Below, one piece after another: positions 43,363 through 55,400 of a DNA stretch of 64,000 bases (position 1 is the stretch's first letter; the number at the start of each line of letters is the position of its first letter). Source of the DNA: Collybia mongolica (taxonomy: Eukaryota > Basidiomycota > Agaricomycetes > Agaricales > Clitocybaceae); contig JAAXNY010000008.1 in NCBI GenBank assembly GCA_013420905.1, positions 1,364,001 through 1,428,000 on the forward strand, read 5' to 3'. The translations under genes and the position numbers were made by a program. The notes beneath the pieces are model-generated. The model saw nothing but the letters and a program-made list of their open reading frames with translations. It searched no databases and was not told the DNA's origin.

Positions 43363-44466
43363 ATGGCCGACGAAGTGCAGCACCTACGTGTGACTTACAA
43401 TTACATTCATAATCTAATCCGAAAGGCAACCCCAAAAATTGCCGCGGAATTCAACCCAGACCTCTTGATAGCGATCGGCATGTACAAATCAACGACTTTT
43501 CAACTTCAATCACTAAACAATGTGTGTTTGCCACAGGTGGAGGGTAAGTTAATTATTAGCGTACTTATTACGTCCTTGAATAGTTTCCTTGTTCACAGAG
43601 GCTTCATTCCTGCTCGTATATTGGTGGGAGTGGTGTTTGCTGACATCCGGGACTTTCTGATGTCAGCCTGGTTACAGCGAACGTACCTTCGGGAAGAGAT
43701 GGACAGGAAAACCTTGCAAATTCAGGCAATCGGATTGTCTCTGTATGAGCCCCTTCCTGGAACTACCGCAGAACAACTCGGGAACGAAGTTATCAGGACT
43801 CAGTGGTTGTGCGTTAATTCATTCTATTACCATGAAGATACCAAAACTACGGCCTGTTAAGAGGTCCCAATTCCGGGAAGTTGCTGCTTGGAAAACGGAA
43901 TCTCATTGTTGTAGGTTATTATCCTTGAATAATTTGCACCTGTGACACGCGTGATAGGATGAGATCGACGACACACGCAAAACTCTTCAGTGAGTTAAGG
44001 CCCCATACTTATCAATATATCTTACCGGGTTTCTTAGTTACGCACTGTCGGAACTTCAAAAAGACGTCGAAGCTGAGCTATTGTCGTATCCCGAGGGTGA
44101 GCGGAATGCCTTGCGTTCTGCTACTAGATTTGCTGTCTTTGTTGTCCACAATAAAAATGTGCCCAAACTTGCTAAATTAGCAGCAGGGACGCCGTAGGTG
44201 GTACATCTTCTCGTGTATACTGCGCGCCAATTCCTTTCTATAACAGGTACTATTCCGGAGCAGAGGTTAAAAATCTGTGGTAGGTGCGCTCTCAATATAT
44301 ACCGTTCTATCTAATACGGAGGATATATAGGCTTGAGTATCCATGGGAGGCCATGTGAGGTGTTTTCCTTGTCAATGTGAGAAGGCAATTAACGGACAAT
44401 TGAACCAGCAACATCGAAGAACATGACCGACTTGCATCTGTTGATGCAAAGAGTGCTCATCTTTGA
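43363..44466 (+). CDS. Xanthine/hypoxanthine phosphoribosyltransferase-like (purine salvage, XPRT family)
   Basis: The family transfers ribose phosphate from PRPP to a 6-oxopurine in the cytosol. Ten exons close to 209 residues: 43363-43477, 43537-43543, 43599-43623, 43678-43808, 43862-43910, 43958-43989, 44038-44193, 44247-44279, 44331-44354, 44409-44466. The order of motifs: LRVTYNYIHNLIRKATPKIA, then DLLIAIGGGGFIPARILR, then IQAIGLSLYEPLPGTTAEQL. The PRPP-binding signature is NLIVDEIDDTRKTLHYAL, and the end is YPWEAINIEEHDRLASVDAK-SAHL. Exon 2 is 7 nt and supplies part of the glycine run. Intron 1 starts with GC rather than GT. Xanthine, hypoxanthine or guanine preference cannot be settled from sequence. 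It is convergent with BRF1. Confidence 0.88.
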
Positions 44467-44792
44467 CCTCATCAAGAGGACGTCGTATTATCATGTTGTC
44501 ATTATAAATACTTATTGCTTGGGTCTTGTCTCTCTTAGGACCAGCCTTGCTCCTACGACACTGAAGTTCTGATACGCGGCGGTATAAAATACTCACTCAT
44601 ACCTCTTTTGTCCAACTTTTGAACTATTCTGCACGTCTGTAACAGATGTCCACGAAACCTTGGCTGTAAACTCTGGTGAATGTCGTTTTTAAGACCCATT
44701 TATTACGGCCTGATGTCGCAGTGATGATGATAGGAAGTCCAAAATTGATATATACTGTTATGCAACACCGACTAAACTTTTGCCTGTCATTA

Positions 44793-47201
44793 TCAGATCT
44801 CTTGTTCAAATTCCCACCCAAAATCATCACTTTTATCATCATCGCTGGCCTCATCAACATCCAGGTCGGCATCAACATCTGCCTCATCACTGCGCCCATT
44901 TATTACAGAATCTTTCGCGGCCGCAGTGGCCACGGTGACACTCCCAGGCTCATCTTCTATGATGACCATGTTCGCTACATCGTCGTCACATTTCTCATCT
45001 CCCATTGTATAAAGTTCCGCATCGTCCTTATCGTCATTGATGCCCATATTTGCGGTGAAGGAAGGAGGTCCACCACCGTCGATGAAGAGATCCTTTAGTG
45101 CGTCGTAGTTGATTCGTTTGCTGTATTTCGGGTTTTTCTTGATAAGATTTCGTACTGATTCGGCAGCAGTGCTTCCATGTGGGGTTGATGCATCACGAGG
45201 TTTGTTATTCGTTTTGCGACGCTGTCATAAGAAAAACAAGAGAGGAATAAATAAAGATATGAGAAATGTGATAAACTTTTGTTGGGGGCGAGAAACGAAC
45301 CTTCTTACTCTTGGTTGTTGACCCACCTTCCGCTTGTTCCCCTTTCGCTGTGAAAAGCAAAACGTCCATTTAGCAAAACTAGCATTTCCGGTTTCACCCT
45401 TTGTCATTTGCCATAGAAGCGTGGAATCGTTGATAATGCCAAAAAATACCATACCTGCTATTGCTTCCAAATAGTCTTTATTGAGTTCGACCCAGACACG
45501 TTCTTTGATTTTGACTTCTTCTTCAGAGAGCAGAAAACGATCCAGTTCCTCTTCGTCAAGTCCCAGCAATTCGTCGATGACGACGATCTGCGCCAGCCGA
45601 CGTTGCTCAGCTTCATTGAGAGCCTCACTTAGCATTGTCCCCTGTGACCCTTGTAAGAAGTTTGACACTTCCTCGGCCAGAACAGTGGAAACAGTCTCAT
45701 CTACCGCAGTTGTTGGTGGTGCAGCTAGGGCAGGCATCAGTTCTGACGAGACTTTTGGATGCAAGGGTAATGACGAGACGTCAGATGGTAGGGGTTGCGG
45801 TGCTGATTGGAATTGTTCAAGAAGGGCAGGGTCGATATTAAAATTTGGGTCTTCGATTTCTGACTCAGGGATGAATAGGGGTTCTGGGTCGAATGCGCCT
45901 TGAAGAATTCCGTCGTTGAGAAGTGTCAAGTCGACTGGTATCCTTTGCTGTTGCCCGTTGCCTTGGCCTTGCTCTCCCAGTTGTTCATCATCAGTGCCCC
46001 CGCCTCTTTTGCGTTTCTTTCGTTTCTTCTTTTCTTTCCGTTTTCCCCTTTCATTAGTCTTACTATTACCATTACCCCCGACATCCTCCGAGGCTGTGCG
46101 TTCAATCTCCTCCCGTTCGGCCTCCTCCTTCTCCTTCCCTTTCGTAAAGGCTGGAGGATCCATTTCTTCATCTAACCATACATTTCTGAAATCCGCCAAA
46201 GTCAAGCTTCCGCTTGGGGTGCTTTTGAATTCGTCAAGGCGCTTCTTCAATGTGGTATCGGCAATCTTCACAACTTGCACGATCTCTTCCACGGACCTTC
46301 TAAAGTTATTCATTCGCGCTGCTAACAACAACGCTGCCCCACAAATGCCAGCCGGGCGTCGACCACGAGTCATCCAATCTCTGTCGAAGCGTTGGACGAG
46401 TCGAACTGCATCGGTTGCGACTTTGTGAGTCTCATCCCCAAATTCGAGAAGCGCGGCAAAACGGGATATGTAATGTGAAGGGTCAACGAGGGGGAGACGC
46501 AAATTCAAAATTTGTACAAGTTGGAGATAGGTATGTCCGAGCTCAAACACGTTTACCTGGGTATTAAAAGGATCATTTACAATTATTCAGAGCGTTGGAT
46601 GGAAGGAAAGCTCACCTGAAGGAGGTCAGAGAAATCGATCAACATGTAATTCCTAGTCTCTTTCTGTCGACAAGCCACATAGAGACACACAGCGACGACA
46701 TTTAGGCTTTTGCGACCTTTCGTAAATTTATGTTCGACGGCGAGTGTATACATTCGTGTTGCAGCTAAACACACAATATCTGATAGCCTTAGAACATTCG
46801 CTATGCTTTGTATTTTCTTGCTGGCTGTTCGGAGCATATTAGGTGGAACGAGCCAATGGGGTGGAAGCGTCGTCACTCGACGTCGTGTAAGAGGAACTAA
46901 CCGTTTGCAATGGTTTGCTCCCTGGACTCGTTATTACCTCGATTTCCATACGGTCCAGTCATCCTGGCATGTGCTGTATGTGGATGAGTGTGAACCAGAC
47001 TATACATTAATTTTGAGACGTACTTGCCCCCTGCCCCACGAAGGAACCTTGCACCATTGCCGCCCCATTGGAAGTCTCCCCAAAGGCAACTTCATTAACA
47101 ATTGTGTTTTCTTCCACTACAGTTCCACACTTTACACAGAAGCCATTACCAGCGGCAGTGTCATACTCGATAACGGTTCCACCACAATCGTTGCATACCG
47201 C
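44793..47201 (-). CDS. BRF1: TFIIIB subunit BRF1 (first exon not located)
   Basis: Brf1 bridges TBP and Pol III at tRNA and 5S promoters. Exons 47024-47201, 46902-46973, 46616-46824, 45455-46556, 45301-45347 and 44793-45221 join in phase (678 residues from the first sure codon). They give a zinc ribbon (CNDCGGTVIEY...GFCVKCGTVVEENT), two cyclin-like repeats (IQSIANVLRLSDIVCLAATR, KSLNVVAVCLYVACRQKETR, then DRDWMTRGRRPAGICGAALL), the C-terminal BRF1 homology block (ILIDELLGL-type to RNLIKKNPKYSKRINYDALK) and an acidic tail. The sequence before 47201 reads TTGATAG, an acceptor, so a short starting exon lies further upstream; I could not identify it. Confidence 0.9.
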
Positions 47202-47960
47202 CTATCAATCCATAAGGTCAGTCGTTGTAGGTGATGGATTAGAGTAATCATGCCATTGGTTGATACGTCTTCTAACGAAGGTACAGATACAAAATTTGAA
47301 ATACAATCTAAGGCTATAACATATGTAAATCGACCTTGGCCTACTGCGTAAAAGGGACTTGCCTCAATTATCTCCAGGATATCACAGACGGGCCTGGATT
47401 TTGATATATATTCTTCCAATTGTAAGAAAATGAAAGAGCCAGGAGGATCCACGCCCCGGGACGAGATAAAGATAATTTTATAATAAAAAAGAGAGGTGAA
47501 AGAAATCCCATTCGAATTCTAGTCTTCTGGAACCCAATTAAACAAACCCATGTATTCTTACGTAATTTTAACATAGCAACTCCGCAAGTCCAAAACCAGC
47601 CCTCCTTTTTTCGGTTATTCTAACATTAACAAGTGTACTATCACTGATCGAGTTTTACAAACTTGCCTTGATATACACAACAACTTACATCGGAGACTGA
47701 TTGCTCATAGATTGGGCATGTTTATACCTCTCATATTATAATCCATATTTTTTGTTCATATCCAGCTTGTAAAATTGTCAATGTTCAGATATATACCAAA
47801 ATGTTGCATTTTTTCACTTTGTAATCCTCTGGAGGCTGTGAAAATATATTGCTCTCTTAAACCTTTGAAGTCTAACATGCCTTGAAACATATAAAGCCAG
47901 AATAATATTCTCCCAGACTGTCTTAATTGATATGGTGGAACATGAGCCCATTGAAATTTG
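47202..47960. other. BRF1 upstream region and intergenic sequence
   Basis: It must contain the BRF1 start codon and promoter. A candidate short exon is the ATG at about 47575 (MLKL before a GTAAGA donor), but its phase does not fit the known acceptor, so I do not call it. No other gene is seen. Confidence 0.4.
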
Positions 47961-48166
47961 TGTTAGAATTGACCTGTATATATAGCTTAGCTTGGTATTG
48001 TTTCACTTCTTTCATTGTTCTATTGTTCTATTGTTCCATTGTTCTATTGTCCCATTGTTTATTGTACTCTACTATTGTTCCTACAGGTATATAGGTGTAG
48101 AGTAGCTTGTCCTGGAGTCCCCAGTTTCTTACTCAGGACTCCAGCTCTAGGCTTCCACCTTTAACA
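47961..48166 (+). repeat. Solo LTR of the Copia-1 family with target duplication
   Basis: It is 206 bp, starts TGTTAGAATTGACCTG and ends CACCTTTAACA. ATTTG is present on both sides (47956-47960 and 48167-48171). It matches the Copia-1 LTR at 2944-3242 in reverse orientation but has fewer octamer units. LTR-LTR recombination has removed the body. Confidence 0.95.
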
Positions 48167-50933
48167 ATTTGAGTGCGACAAATGGACATGGTTTCCTGGC
48201 TGAAATTTAACTCTGCCCCATCAACACACTTCCTGTCAAGCAATTTGATGCCACAACTGAGGCTGAAATCTTGGTGTGACCTGAGCATTATGATTTTTGC
48301 AAAACCCAGTAAAAATGGAATTGCACACCAGCATCCACCTTCCCCTTACTTTACTACATAGCAATTGTAGATTATTGAAGCTGTGATATTGGGCTTGTGG
48401 TTGGTGCAAGAATTGAAGGAATCTCTCAAGTAGATGTCAAGTAGTTCACTAATCTTGTAAGAATTTGCAAAGCTCAATCAATGATGGTAACATACAAAGA
48501 ATTATGGAAAGCTTTAACATAACTCACTGGACAGCTGAACACCAAAAATCCCATGCCTCAACCAGTCACTGTCTCATTTCAATGATTCCAAGCCAAGTAG
48601 AGCTGGTATTAGAGCATATTCTGTTCTGAAGACTAAGCAAGACTGAAAACATCATGGGCTCCACACAAGCCACCTTTGGATGATGCCAGAGCAGTAATGT
48701 GACTTTTATGTTTTAATACTGGACCCATGTTGGACACCTTGAAAGATATTGATGGCTGATAAAGAGGGTTAGCAATATGAGTTCCAATGCTGCCAACAAT
48801 TGTGAGCAGAGCAGCCAGGAGCATTCCCCATAGGCCATGTACTATGGAGTTGTGTTCTATGATGTGTTGCAGACAAGACCCCACCTGGCTCCACTTGAAG
48901 GAGAACTAGCCTAGTTTCACTAAATTTATTTTAGTTTTTGGGGAGTTGCAGAATTGCTCTATTGCCTCCAAGTTTTTATAAACCTCTTTGGACAGTATGT
49001 AGCTAGTACAATGCTCCAATAGAAACTTTTAAATACCTTCCTACTTTGAGATAATCAATGTTATTTAGTTGTGATCACAATCTGGGCCTGCAAGCCAGAC
49101 ATCTACTTTTTAGTGCCTTGGCTATTCTTCTCCATTTAAAAGTGCTGTAAGCTAGTTTCTGATCCTCATAGGTATATAATAATGATGAGTTGGACAATCA
49201 GTATGTCCTCCGTTGAAAACTCATTCTGTGTGCAAGACAAGGCAAATTTGTGCCTGTCTGAGGTTGTTGTACTCTTATATACTCAGGTCATCTCATAGCA
49301 GCCAAAAGCACTGTTTACTACATACTAATGTACCTTCAAAGCTTTGTGTCAATCCATGGTCTGTGGGCTGATTTCCAGTAAAGTGAGTTTCTGTGACCAG
49401 ATTCACACTTCCCAATATCTAGTCCAACAATATATCCACCCCAATGACTCATTTCCTCCCTATTGGAGTTGGCATTTTGGGCTAGTCACAACTTAATTGG
49501 TAAATGTTATAAACAGGGGCTAGAAATGATATTGGTTTGATAGGATGTTCAAAAACAATGAGGTGACCAGTTGACCAGTGACTAAAGCTGAAAAAAGCAC
49601 TCAAAAACCACGTGCAGAAAGCCAGATTCTGAATAACATATCAATTTCTTTTTAGTAGGACTACTTCTAAGTTATAAAGGATACACTCGGACAGCTTATG
49701 AGACCTCAGCAGAGTAAATATCTTATGTTTTGTGTGTGTGAGGCCAAAAATATACAAAAAGTGACCTGTTATCCGGTGACTTGTGTTAATACTTATACGG
49801 CTGAAAGAGCTTGAGGCTCGAGGTCTAGGCTCAGCGTCGAACTGCACTGCCTTGGAAGCTAAACGAAAAAAGGGGAGGCCAGGAGAAACAAGGAAGAGGT
49901 AGCGCAGACTGCATTGCGTCGCATTTCGTCACCAACGCAGTTAGATCCTTGTCCTGCAACTGATAATATTTCAATTATCTGGAGACGACATGCTTTACAT
50001 TATTGCTCACGGACAAATTAATGGTCCATGAAGAATTGGAGCAAGCAGTAAATGTTGATTGTTGAAGACTTCCAGTCCCTCAAAGATGATTGACTGCGTC
50101 AAAAGCCTAGTTCATGAAGTCGGCATGGGCCAGGCCACCAATGACCAAGCGCTGACAACAAGTCGGAAGCGATTCGGGTGACGGCGGATTGTGAAGGAGT
50201 CGTGATCATCGGATTGGATACATCAGTCGTGCATGCTACTGGCCTGCAAGTCACCCGCCTATTGGCCATTCACACGGAGGAAACCGGTCAACCGCAAAAC
50301 CGGCTGGGGTCATCGTTGAGGCTCCCAAAGTCTGCGATTTACCGAAAAGATATTAGGAATAGAGGTGGGACGGGTCACATCTGTCACGATAATTCACTTC
50401 GTCGGTGTCGATGCACGCTGAATACTTACATGGCATCCTTCAAATTTTGTTGTTGAGCCCAGACCATCTGACAGCTTCAGGGGTGGTACGCCAAACCTAA
50501 CGATGCCGGTCTTTGCAGTGTGTCCTGGCCATTTCCATCTTTGATGTCTCCTTCGAGCTCGGGCCCTTGTGAGTAGATTATTGGATGGCTATGTGAATCT
50601 AGACCTCGACCGAGATATATCCTTCGCTAAAAAAAAAGAGTCTCGTGTACATGCGTTCCAGGCTTTTAAAGGGATCCGGTCGGTGTATAAGATAAGGAGA
50701 GGATGGTTTGAGCTGTGTTTCACGCCTTTAAGTTGCCAGGACAAACCACAATTGGTCTTTCCAAGGTTGAGTTTACACATTTAGACCAACTTGAAGGTTC
50801 AAATCTTTTTCCCGCATCATAAATATTAGGGCCGTTTTTTTTTTCGTTATTCGAACTCGACTCGGCTTCTTTGGCCCTTCTTCCTCTCATTCCTAGTCTC
50901 ATTCCCCCCGAGTGTCTGTTTCGACCTCTAACA
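48167..50933. other. Repeat-like then ordinary intergenic sequence, no supported gene
   Basis: 48170-49760 has the AT-rich, low-CpG look of decayed transposon sequence, but no domain could be read. From about 49800 composition returns to that of genes. Frames of 60-92 codons (such as 50178-50456 and 50569-50784) have no recognisable features and are not called. The mitoferrin promoter lies at the right end. Confidence 0.4.
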
Positions 50934-52172
50934 ATGTCTCAGGAAATAGATTATGAGGCACTCCCGCCGAATGCTGGCCTTGCGGTGAGTTTCACATCAC
51001 TCCGACATCTGAACGAGTATTCATGTGGCCAATATGTTCAACCCCTAGGTCAACATGCTGGCAGGCGCGTTGGTGAGCCATCTATCGTCTCTTCACTGAA
51101 TACCGACCAAAATTTGTTTTCAGGCGGGTATATCAGAGCATGCGGTTATGTTCCCTGTCGACAGCATCAAAGTCAGTCATTTAGGCCCTCGTCGCTTCCA
51201 TGTATATGTTTCAACCTATAAACCTAGACGCGAATGCAGGTTTTTGCAACATCACCAGTCGCGGTCTACAGCGGGGTTGGCAATGCGTTCACACGGATAT
51301 CGTCTACCGAGGGAATGCGTGCTCTATGGCGGGGGGTCTCATCGGTGGTTTTAGGTGCAGGACCGGCCCACGCGGTACATTTTGGAACACTTGAGGCCGT
51401 GAAGGAACTAGCAGGAGGCAATGAGGCCGGAAACCAATGGGTGGCGACATGTAAGTGCTTATGCCAATCTCATCACACTTTACCATTTCTCATACAAATG
51501 TTAGCCCTTGCTGGTGCGTCGGCCACTATTGCTAGTGATGCCTTGATGAATCCATTTGATGGTAAGCACTACTTCGTCCACGGCGATCTGTTGAGTACCA
51601 CCGATAAATTCGGTATCTGCACTTAAATAGTTGTCAAGCAAAGGATGCAGGTCCATAAATCTGAATTCCGATCCGTCATGACTTGTGCCCAAGTGGTATA
51701 TCGTAATGAAGGTCTTGTGGCATTCTATGTGTCGTATCCGACTACCTTGGCCATCTCAATACCCTTTAATGCTATTCAATACACGGTCTATGAACAACTA
51801 AAGCGGTTCATGAATCCTTCCGGAGAGTACTCTCCCACAACACATATCACTTCTGGCGCTGTGGCAGGTGCCGTAGCCGCGGCCGTGACGACGCCTTTAG
51901 ATGTCGCCAAGACAATATTGCAAACCAGAGGGACTTCGGGCGATGCGGATATCCGGGGCGTTAGAGGGATGGCGGATGCTTTCAAGGTGATATGGCAGAG
52001 GGACGGGTTGAAGGGCTTTGGTCGGGGTCTTACACCACGTGTCCTCACCATCATGCCTAGCACTGCTCTATGCTGGCTCTCATACGAGTTCTTCAGTAAG
52101 CAACACCTGTGTTCAAGCTCATTTACGATACTCATGTCAGCCTTAACAGAGGCTGCCATTCGCACGATTTGA
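50934..52172 (+). CDS. Mitoferrin-type mitochondrial iron carrier (Mrs3/Mrs4 family)
   Basis: These carriers move iron across the inner mitochondrial membrane for haem and iron-sulfur cluster synthesis. Seven exons close to 296 residues: 50934-50984, 51049-51072, 51124-51171, 51228-51450, 51505-51561, 51631-52095, 52150-52172. Three mitochondrial-carrier repeats are visible by their Px[DE]xxK signatures: FPVDSIKTRMQ, NPFDVVKQRMQ and TPLDVAKTILQTRG. Helix 1 is NMLAGALAGISEHAVMFPVD, whose GxxEH pattern is typical of mitoferrins, and the second repeat has MNPFDVVKQRM, also typical. A salt-bridge WRG/GLTPR pattern ends each repeat. The last exon encodes only KAAIRTI. The start follows the best ATG before the first helix. 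Upstream lies 200 bp of pyrimidine-rich sequence. Confidence 0.93.
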
Positions 52173-52479
52173 AACTTTAAGGCAACAAAAGTAATCGTGG
52201 AGAGGGGGATCCTACTTATTTAATGTCACTTACTCCATCATCGTCACATATATTCTACGTGGATCGCGTTCCAACGACTAATTGGCGCCTCTTTACTTTA
52301 TGTAAGTAACAAAAAGATATGATCATGAACTAAAGCATACATAATATATGAATATTTGTATGGTCACTCCTGCATGATGACATCATTGACGATCATGCTA
52401 GATGAACCTTTCGACCATAATTTAATATTTAATGCTCAAGCCCCCAACTTGAACCACAACCACAACCACCCCATTCAAA
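52173..52479. other. Spacer between mitoferrin and glycogen debranching enzyme
   Basis: The two genes run in the same direction with 307 bp between stop and start. It has to serve as 3' region of one and promoter of the other. A CAACCACAACCACC stretch precedes the start codon. Confidence 0.45.
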
Positions 52480-55400
52480 ATGACCAAACCCAAGTTATCA
52501 TCCTCTCAGAAAGTGCCATCTGCCATTTCCACCTCTTCGGGCTCGAATTTTAACTCTAGCCCTCCTTCCATTCCCACAACTCCAAAGACACCGGCCGACG
52601 AGGGCATCGATTTTTTTCAGTCCAAGAAAACCGTGGGAGAAGCCCCAATACGCGTTTTTGAGCTACGACTTGATATTGATGGAGGTCCACACAAGGATTG
52701 CGCCGTGAGTTCCCCACGAATCACACAAGTCCCGCTGTTCATATCACTGCCATCTCCGTAGTATATTCGGCTTCCCCCAGCTTATGTTCCATATATTCTC
52801 CGTGTTTCTATCGAGGCTGGAACCCCTGCTGCCAGGAATGGCATCTTCAGGACCAACTTTCCCTTAGACGGTGGAGAGTTTAAACGTGATCGTTTCGCGC
52901 AAAGAAAGTACACGCTGCTTTCTCCCGTTTATGTGCATATTTAAACCCAACTTCTAGGCTTCCGGTCGACTACTCTAAACCCATTCAAATCGATCTTCCA
53001 ATCTCACACGCAGGTGCATTTGTATACTGGGTCGAATATGACAGCGACACGCCTGGCCAACGGATTAAAGGCAGAGAGGGTTATTTCAACATAGACCCGA
53101 TCTTGAGAATTAAGGCTCGTTCTCCCATCCTCGATATTCAAACTTCCGCCCCTCTACTCCCTTCCCAAGGCGGCGCCGTTATTAGCAAAGATCAATATGT
53201 CAACTTACCTCTCGATGGGTTAGCGATCCTGACTGTTGTTTCGAAATGGATGGGGCCAATCGGAGAATGGGAGAAGCACTTCGAAGAGGCGTCTCAAAGG
53301 GGTTACACTATGCTACATTGGACACCGCTACAAGAGAGGGGCGAAAGCGGAAGTCCTTACTCTGTCAGAAATCAGTTGCAATATGACCCAAGCATCGAAG
53401 CGGACGCATATAAAGTGGAGAAAGTACTTGAGATTGCGAAGCAGAAATATGGCCTCCTGAGCCTCACCGATGTCGTTTTGAACCATACCGCCAACGACAG
53501 TCCGTGGTTATCAAATCATCCCGAAGCAGGCATGTGTGTTGTCTTCGTTGACACATTCTTGTTAACCTCAAATTTGATTAGGATATAGCCCGGCCAACTC
53601 ACCTCATCTCACCCCTGCGTTTGAGCTTGATTCCGCTATCATCGACTTCTCCGGATCATTGACTTCCCTGGGGCTCCCGACTAAAGTCAATACGCTTGAA
53701 GATCTAGACAAAATTGTCAACGCTTTCGACATCGTTATCAAAGATCTGAATTTATGGCAATATTATGTTCTCGATAGGGCTCAGGAGCGAGAGGCTGTCA
53801 AAGCCGCCCTGATGACTAGCAACTTTGGTGTTTGGACAGACTCTGATGTTAAAGGAAAGACTTTTGCCGAACTTGCACGAATCGTTAAGACCCAGGGAAA
53901 GGTCAAAGGTCTCGGAGGGTTGGCCTCCCGCTTTGGTGTTAGCGTAGACCCATCAGTCGCAGCATCGCTAGTGAAGGCCGCACTTACCGACATTATTGAT
54001 TCAAATGCGCTGGCAGATGCTTGGGTCCAGATAGTCGACGTCCTCAACGTCCCGTTATACGAGGAATGGGAGGAGGACATTAAGATCGCTGTGGATAATG
54101 TTCGGAACCGAATCAAATTCACTCGGCTGGATGAGCATGGTCCAAAATTGGGTGAAATATCCAAAACGTACGTTATTTAATCAATTTGTGAGTGCATCTC
54201 TTGACACAGCCCAACTTAGCATCCCTCTCGTTGAGCCTTACTTTACGCGCCTGGCTCCTTCATTGAAGGCAGACCCCTTAGTTTACTCACTCGCAAACAA
54301 CGGATGGATTTGGAATGCCGATCCTCTACAGAACTTTGCCCTCTCTCCTTCCAAAGCATACCTCCGTCGTGAAGTCATCGTCTGGGGCGACTGCGTAAAA
54401 TTGCGTTATGGCTCCTCCCCCAAAGCCAATCCTTGGCTGTGGGCACACATGACCAAGTATGTGACAAATTTAGCCCGCACTTTCGACGGGTTCCGTATCG
54501 ACAATTGCCATTCCACTCCACTAGATGTGGGTACCTTCATGCTCGATGCGGCGAGGGTTGTAAGGCCGGACCTATATGTCTGCGCTGAACTGTTCACAGG
54601 GAACGAAGACATGGATTTAGTGTTCGTTAGGGAGCTAGGAATTAATAGTTTGGTAAGAGAAAGCGGAAACGGATTTGATGTCAAGGAGATGTCGAGGTTG
54701 ATATATAGACATGGAGTTGGGAAACCAATCGGTGGGTGTTTCCTTGGTTTTTTTTTCCGGCAAGTTTTATGTACAAGCATATCAGGTTCCATGGACAACG
54801 CATGCTTAGTCCACGAAGACGAGCTCCCCTCACCCACTGGAAAGGGACCTATACGTAGCTGTGTGGTCAGCCCCCTTAGCGGCTCTCTGCCACATGCACT
54901 CTTTTATGATCTTACCCATGATAATGAATCACCTCTCGACAAGCGCTCTGCGGAGGATGCTCTTTCCACTGGAGCCCTGGTCGCATTCAGCCACAGTGCT
55001 ATCGGCTCCGTGAAGGGCTTCGACGATCTCTATCCAAAACTATTGAACCTCGTGAACGAGAATCGGAAATACGATCTCACGGGGCTGGGACCGGAAAGTG
55101 GAATCGCGAAGGTGAAAAGGGTACTCAATGGCTTGCACCTTGAAATGATGCTTGGTGGGTTTGAGGAAGGTCATGTTCATCAGGAAAACGACGTAAGTTT
55201 CCTTCAGTAACAACTTAGCTCACTTGGATGATAATACTTTTGGGAGGTCAGTACATACTATTCCACCGCGTTCAATCTACGACGCAAAAGGGATATCTCT
55301 TGATTGCGCATACAGCGTTTACGAAGGGGTCCAAAGCTCGAGGTTCTGGTAAGATTAGTTTCGCAATTTCTGCCACACAACTACAACTAATGGTTGCTAG

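Noticed and set aside
48633..48884. 83-codon minus-strand frame with a hydrophobic stretch (GMLLAALLTIVGSIG)
   Set aside because: It lies in low-CpG repeat-like sequence with no start context or neighbouring exons. It is probably a chance frame.
50178..50784. Two plus-strand frames upstream of mitoferrin
   Set aside because: There are no recognisable domains, and there are frame interruptions and no splice pattern joining them.
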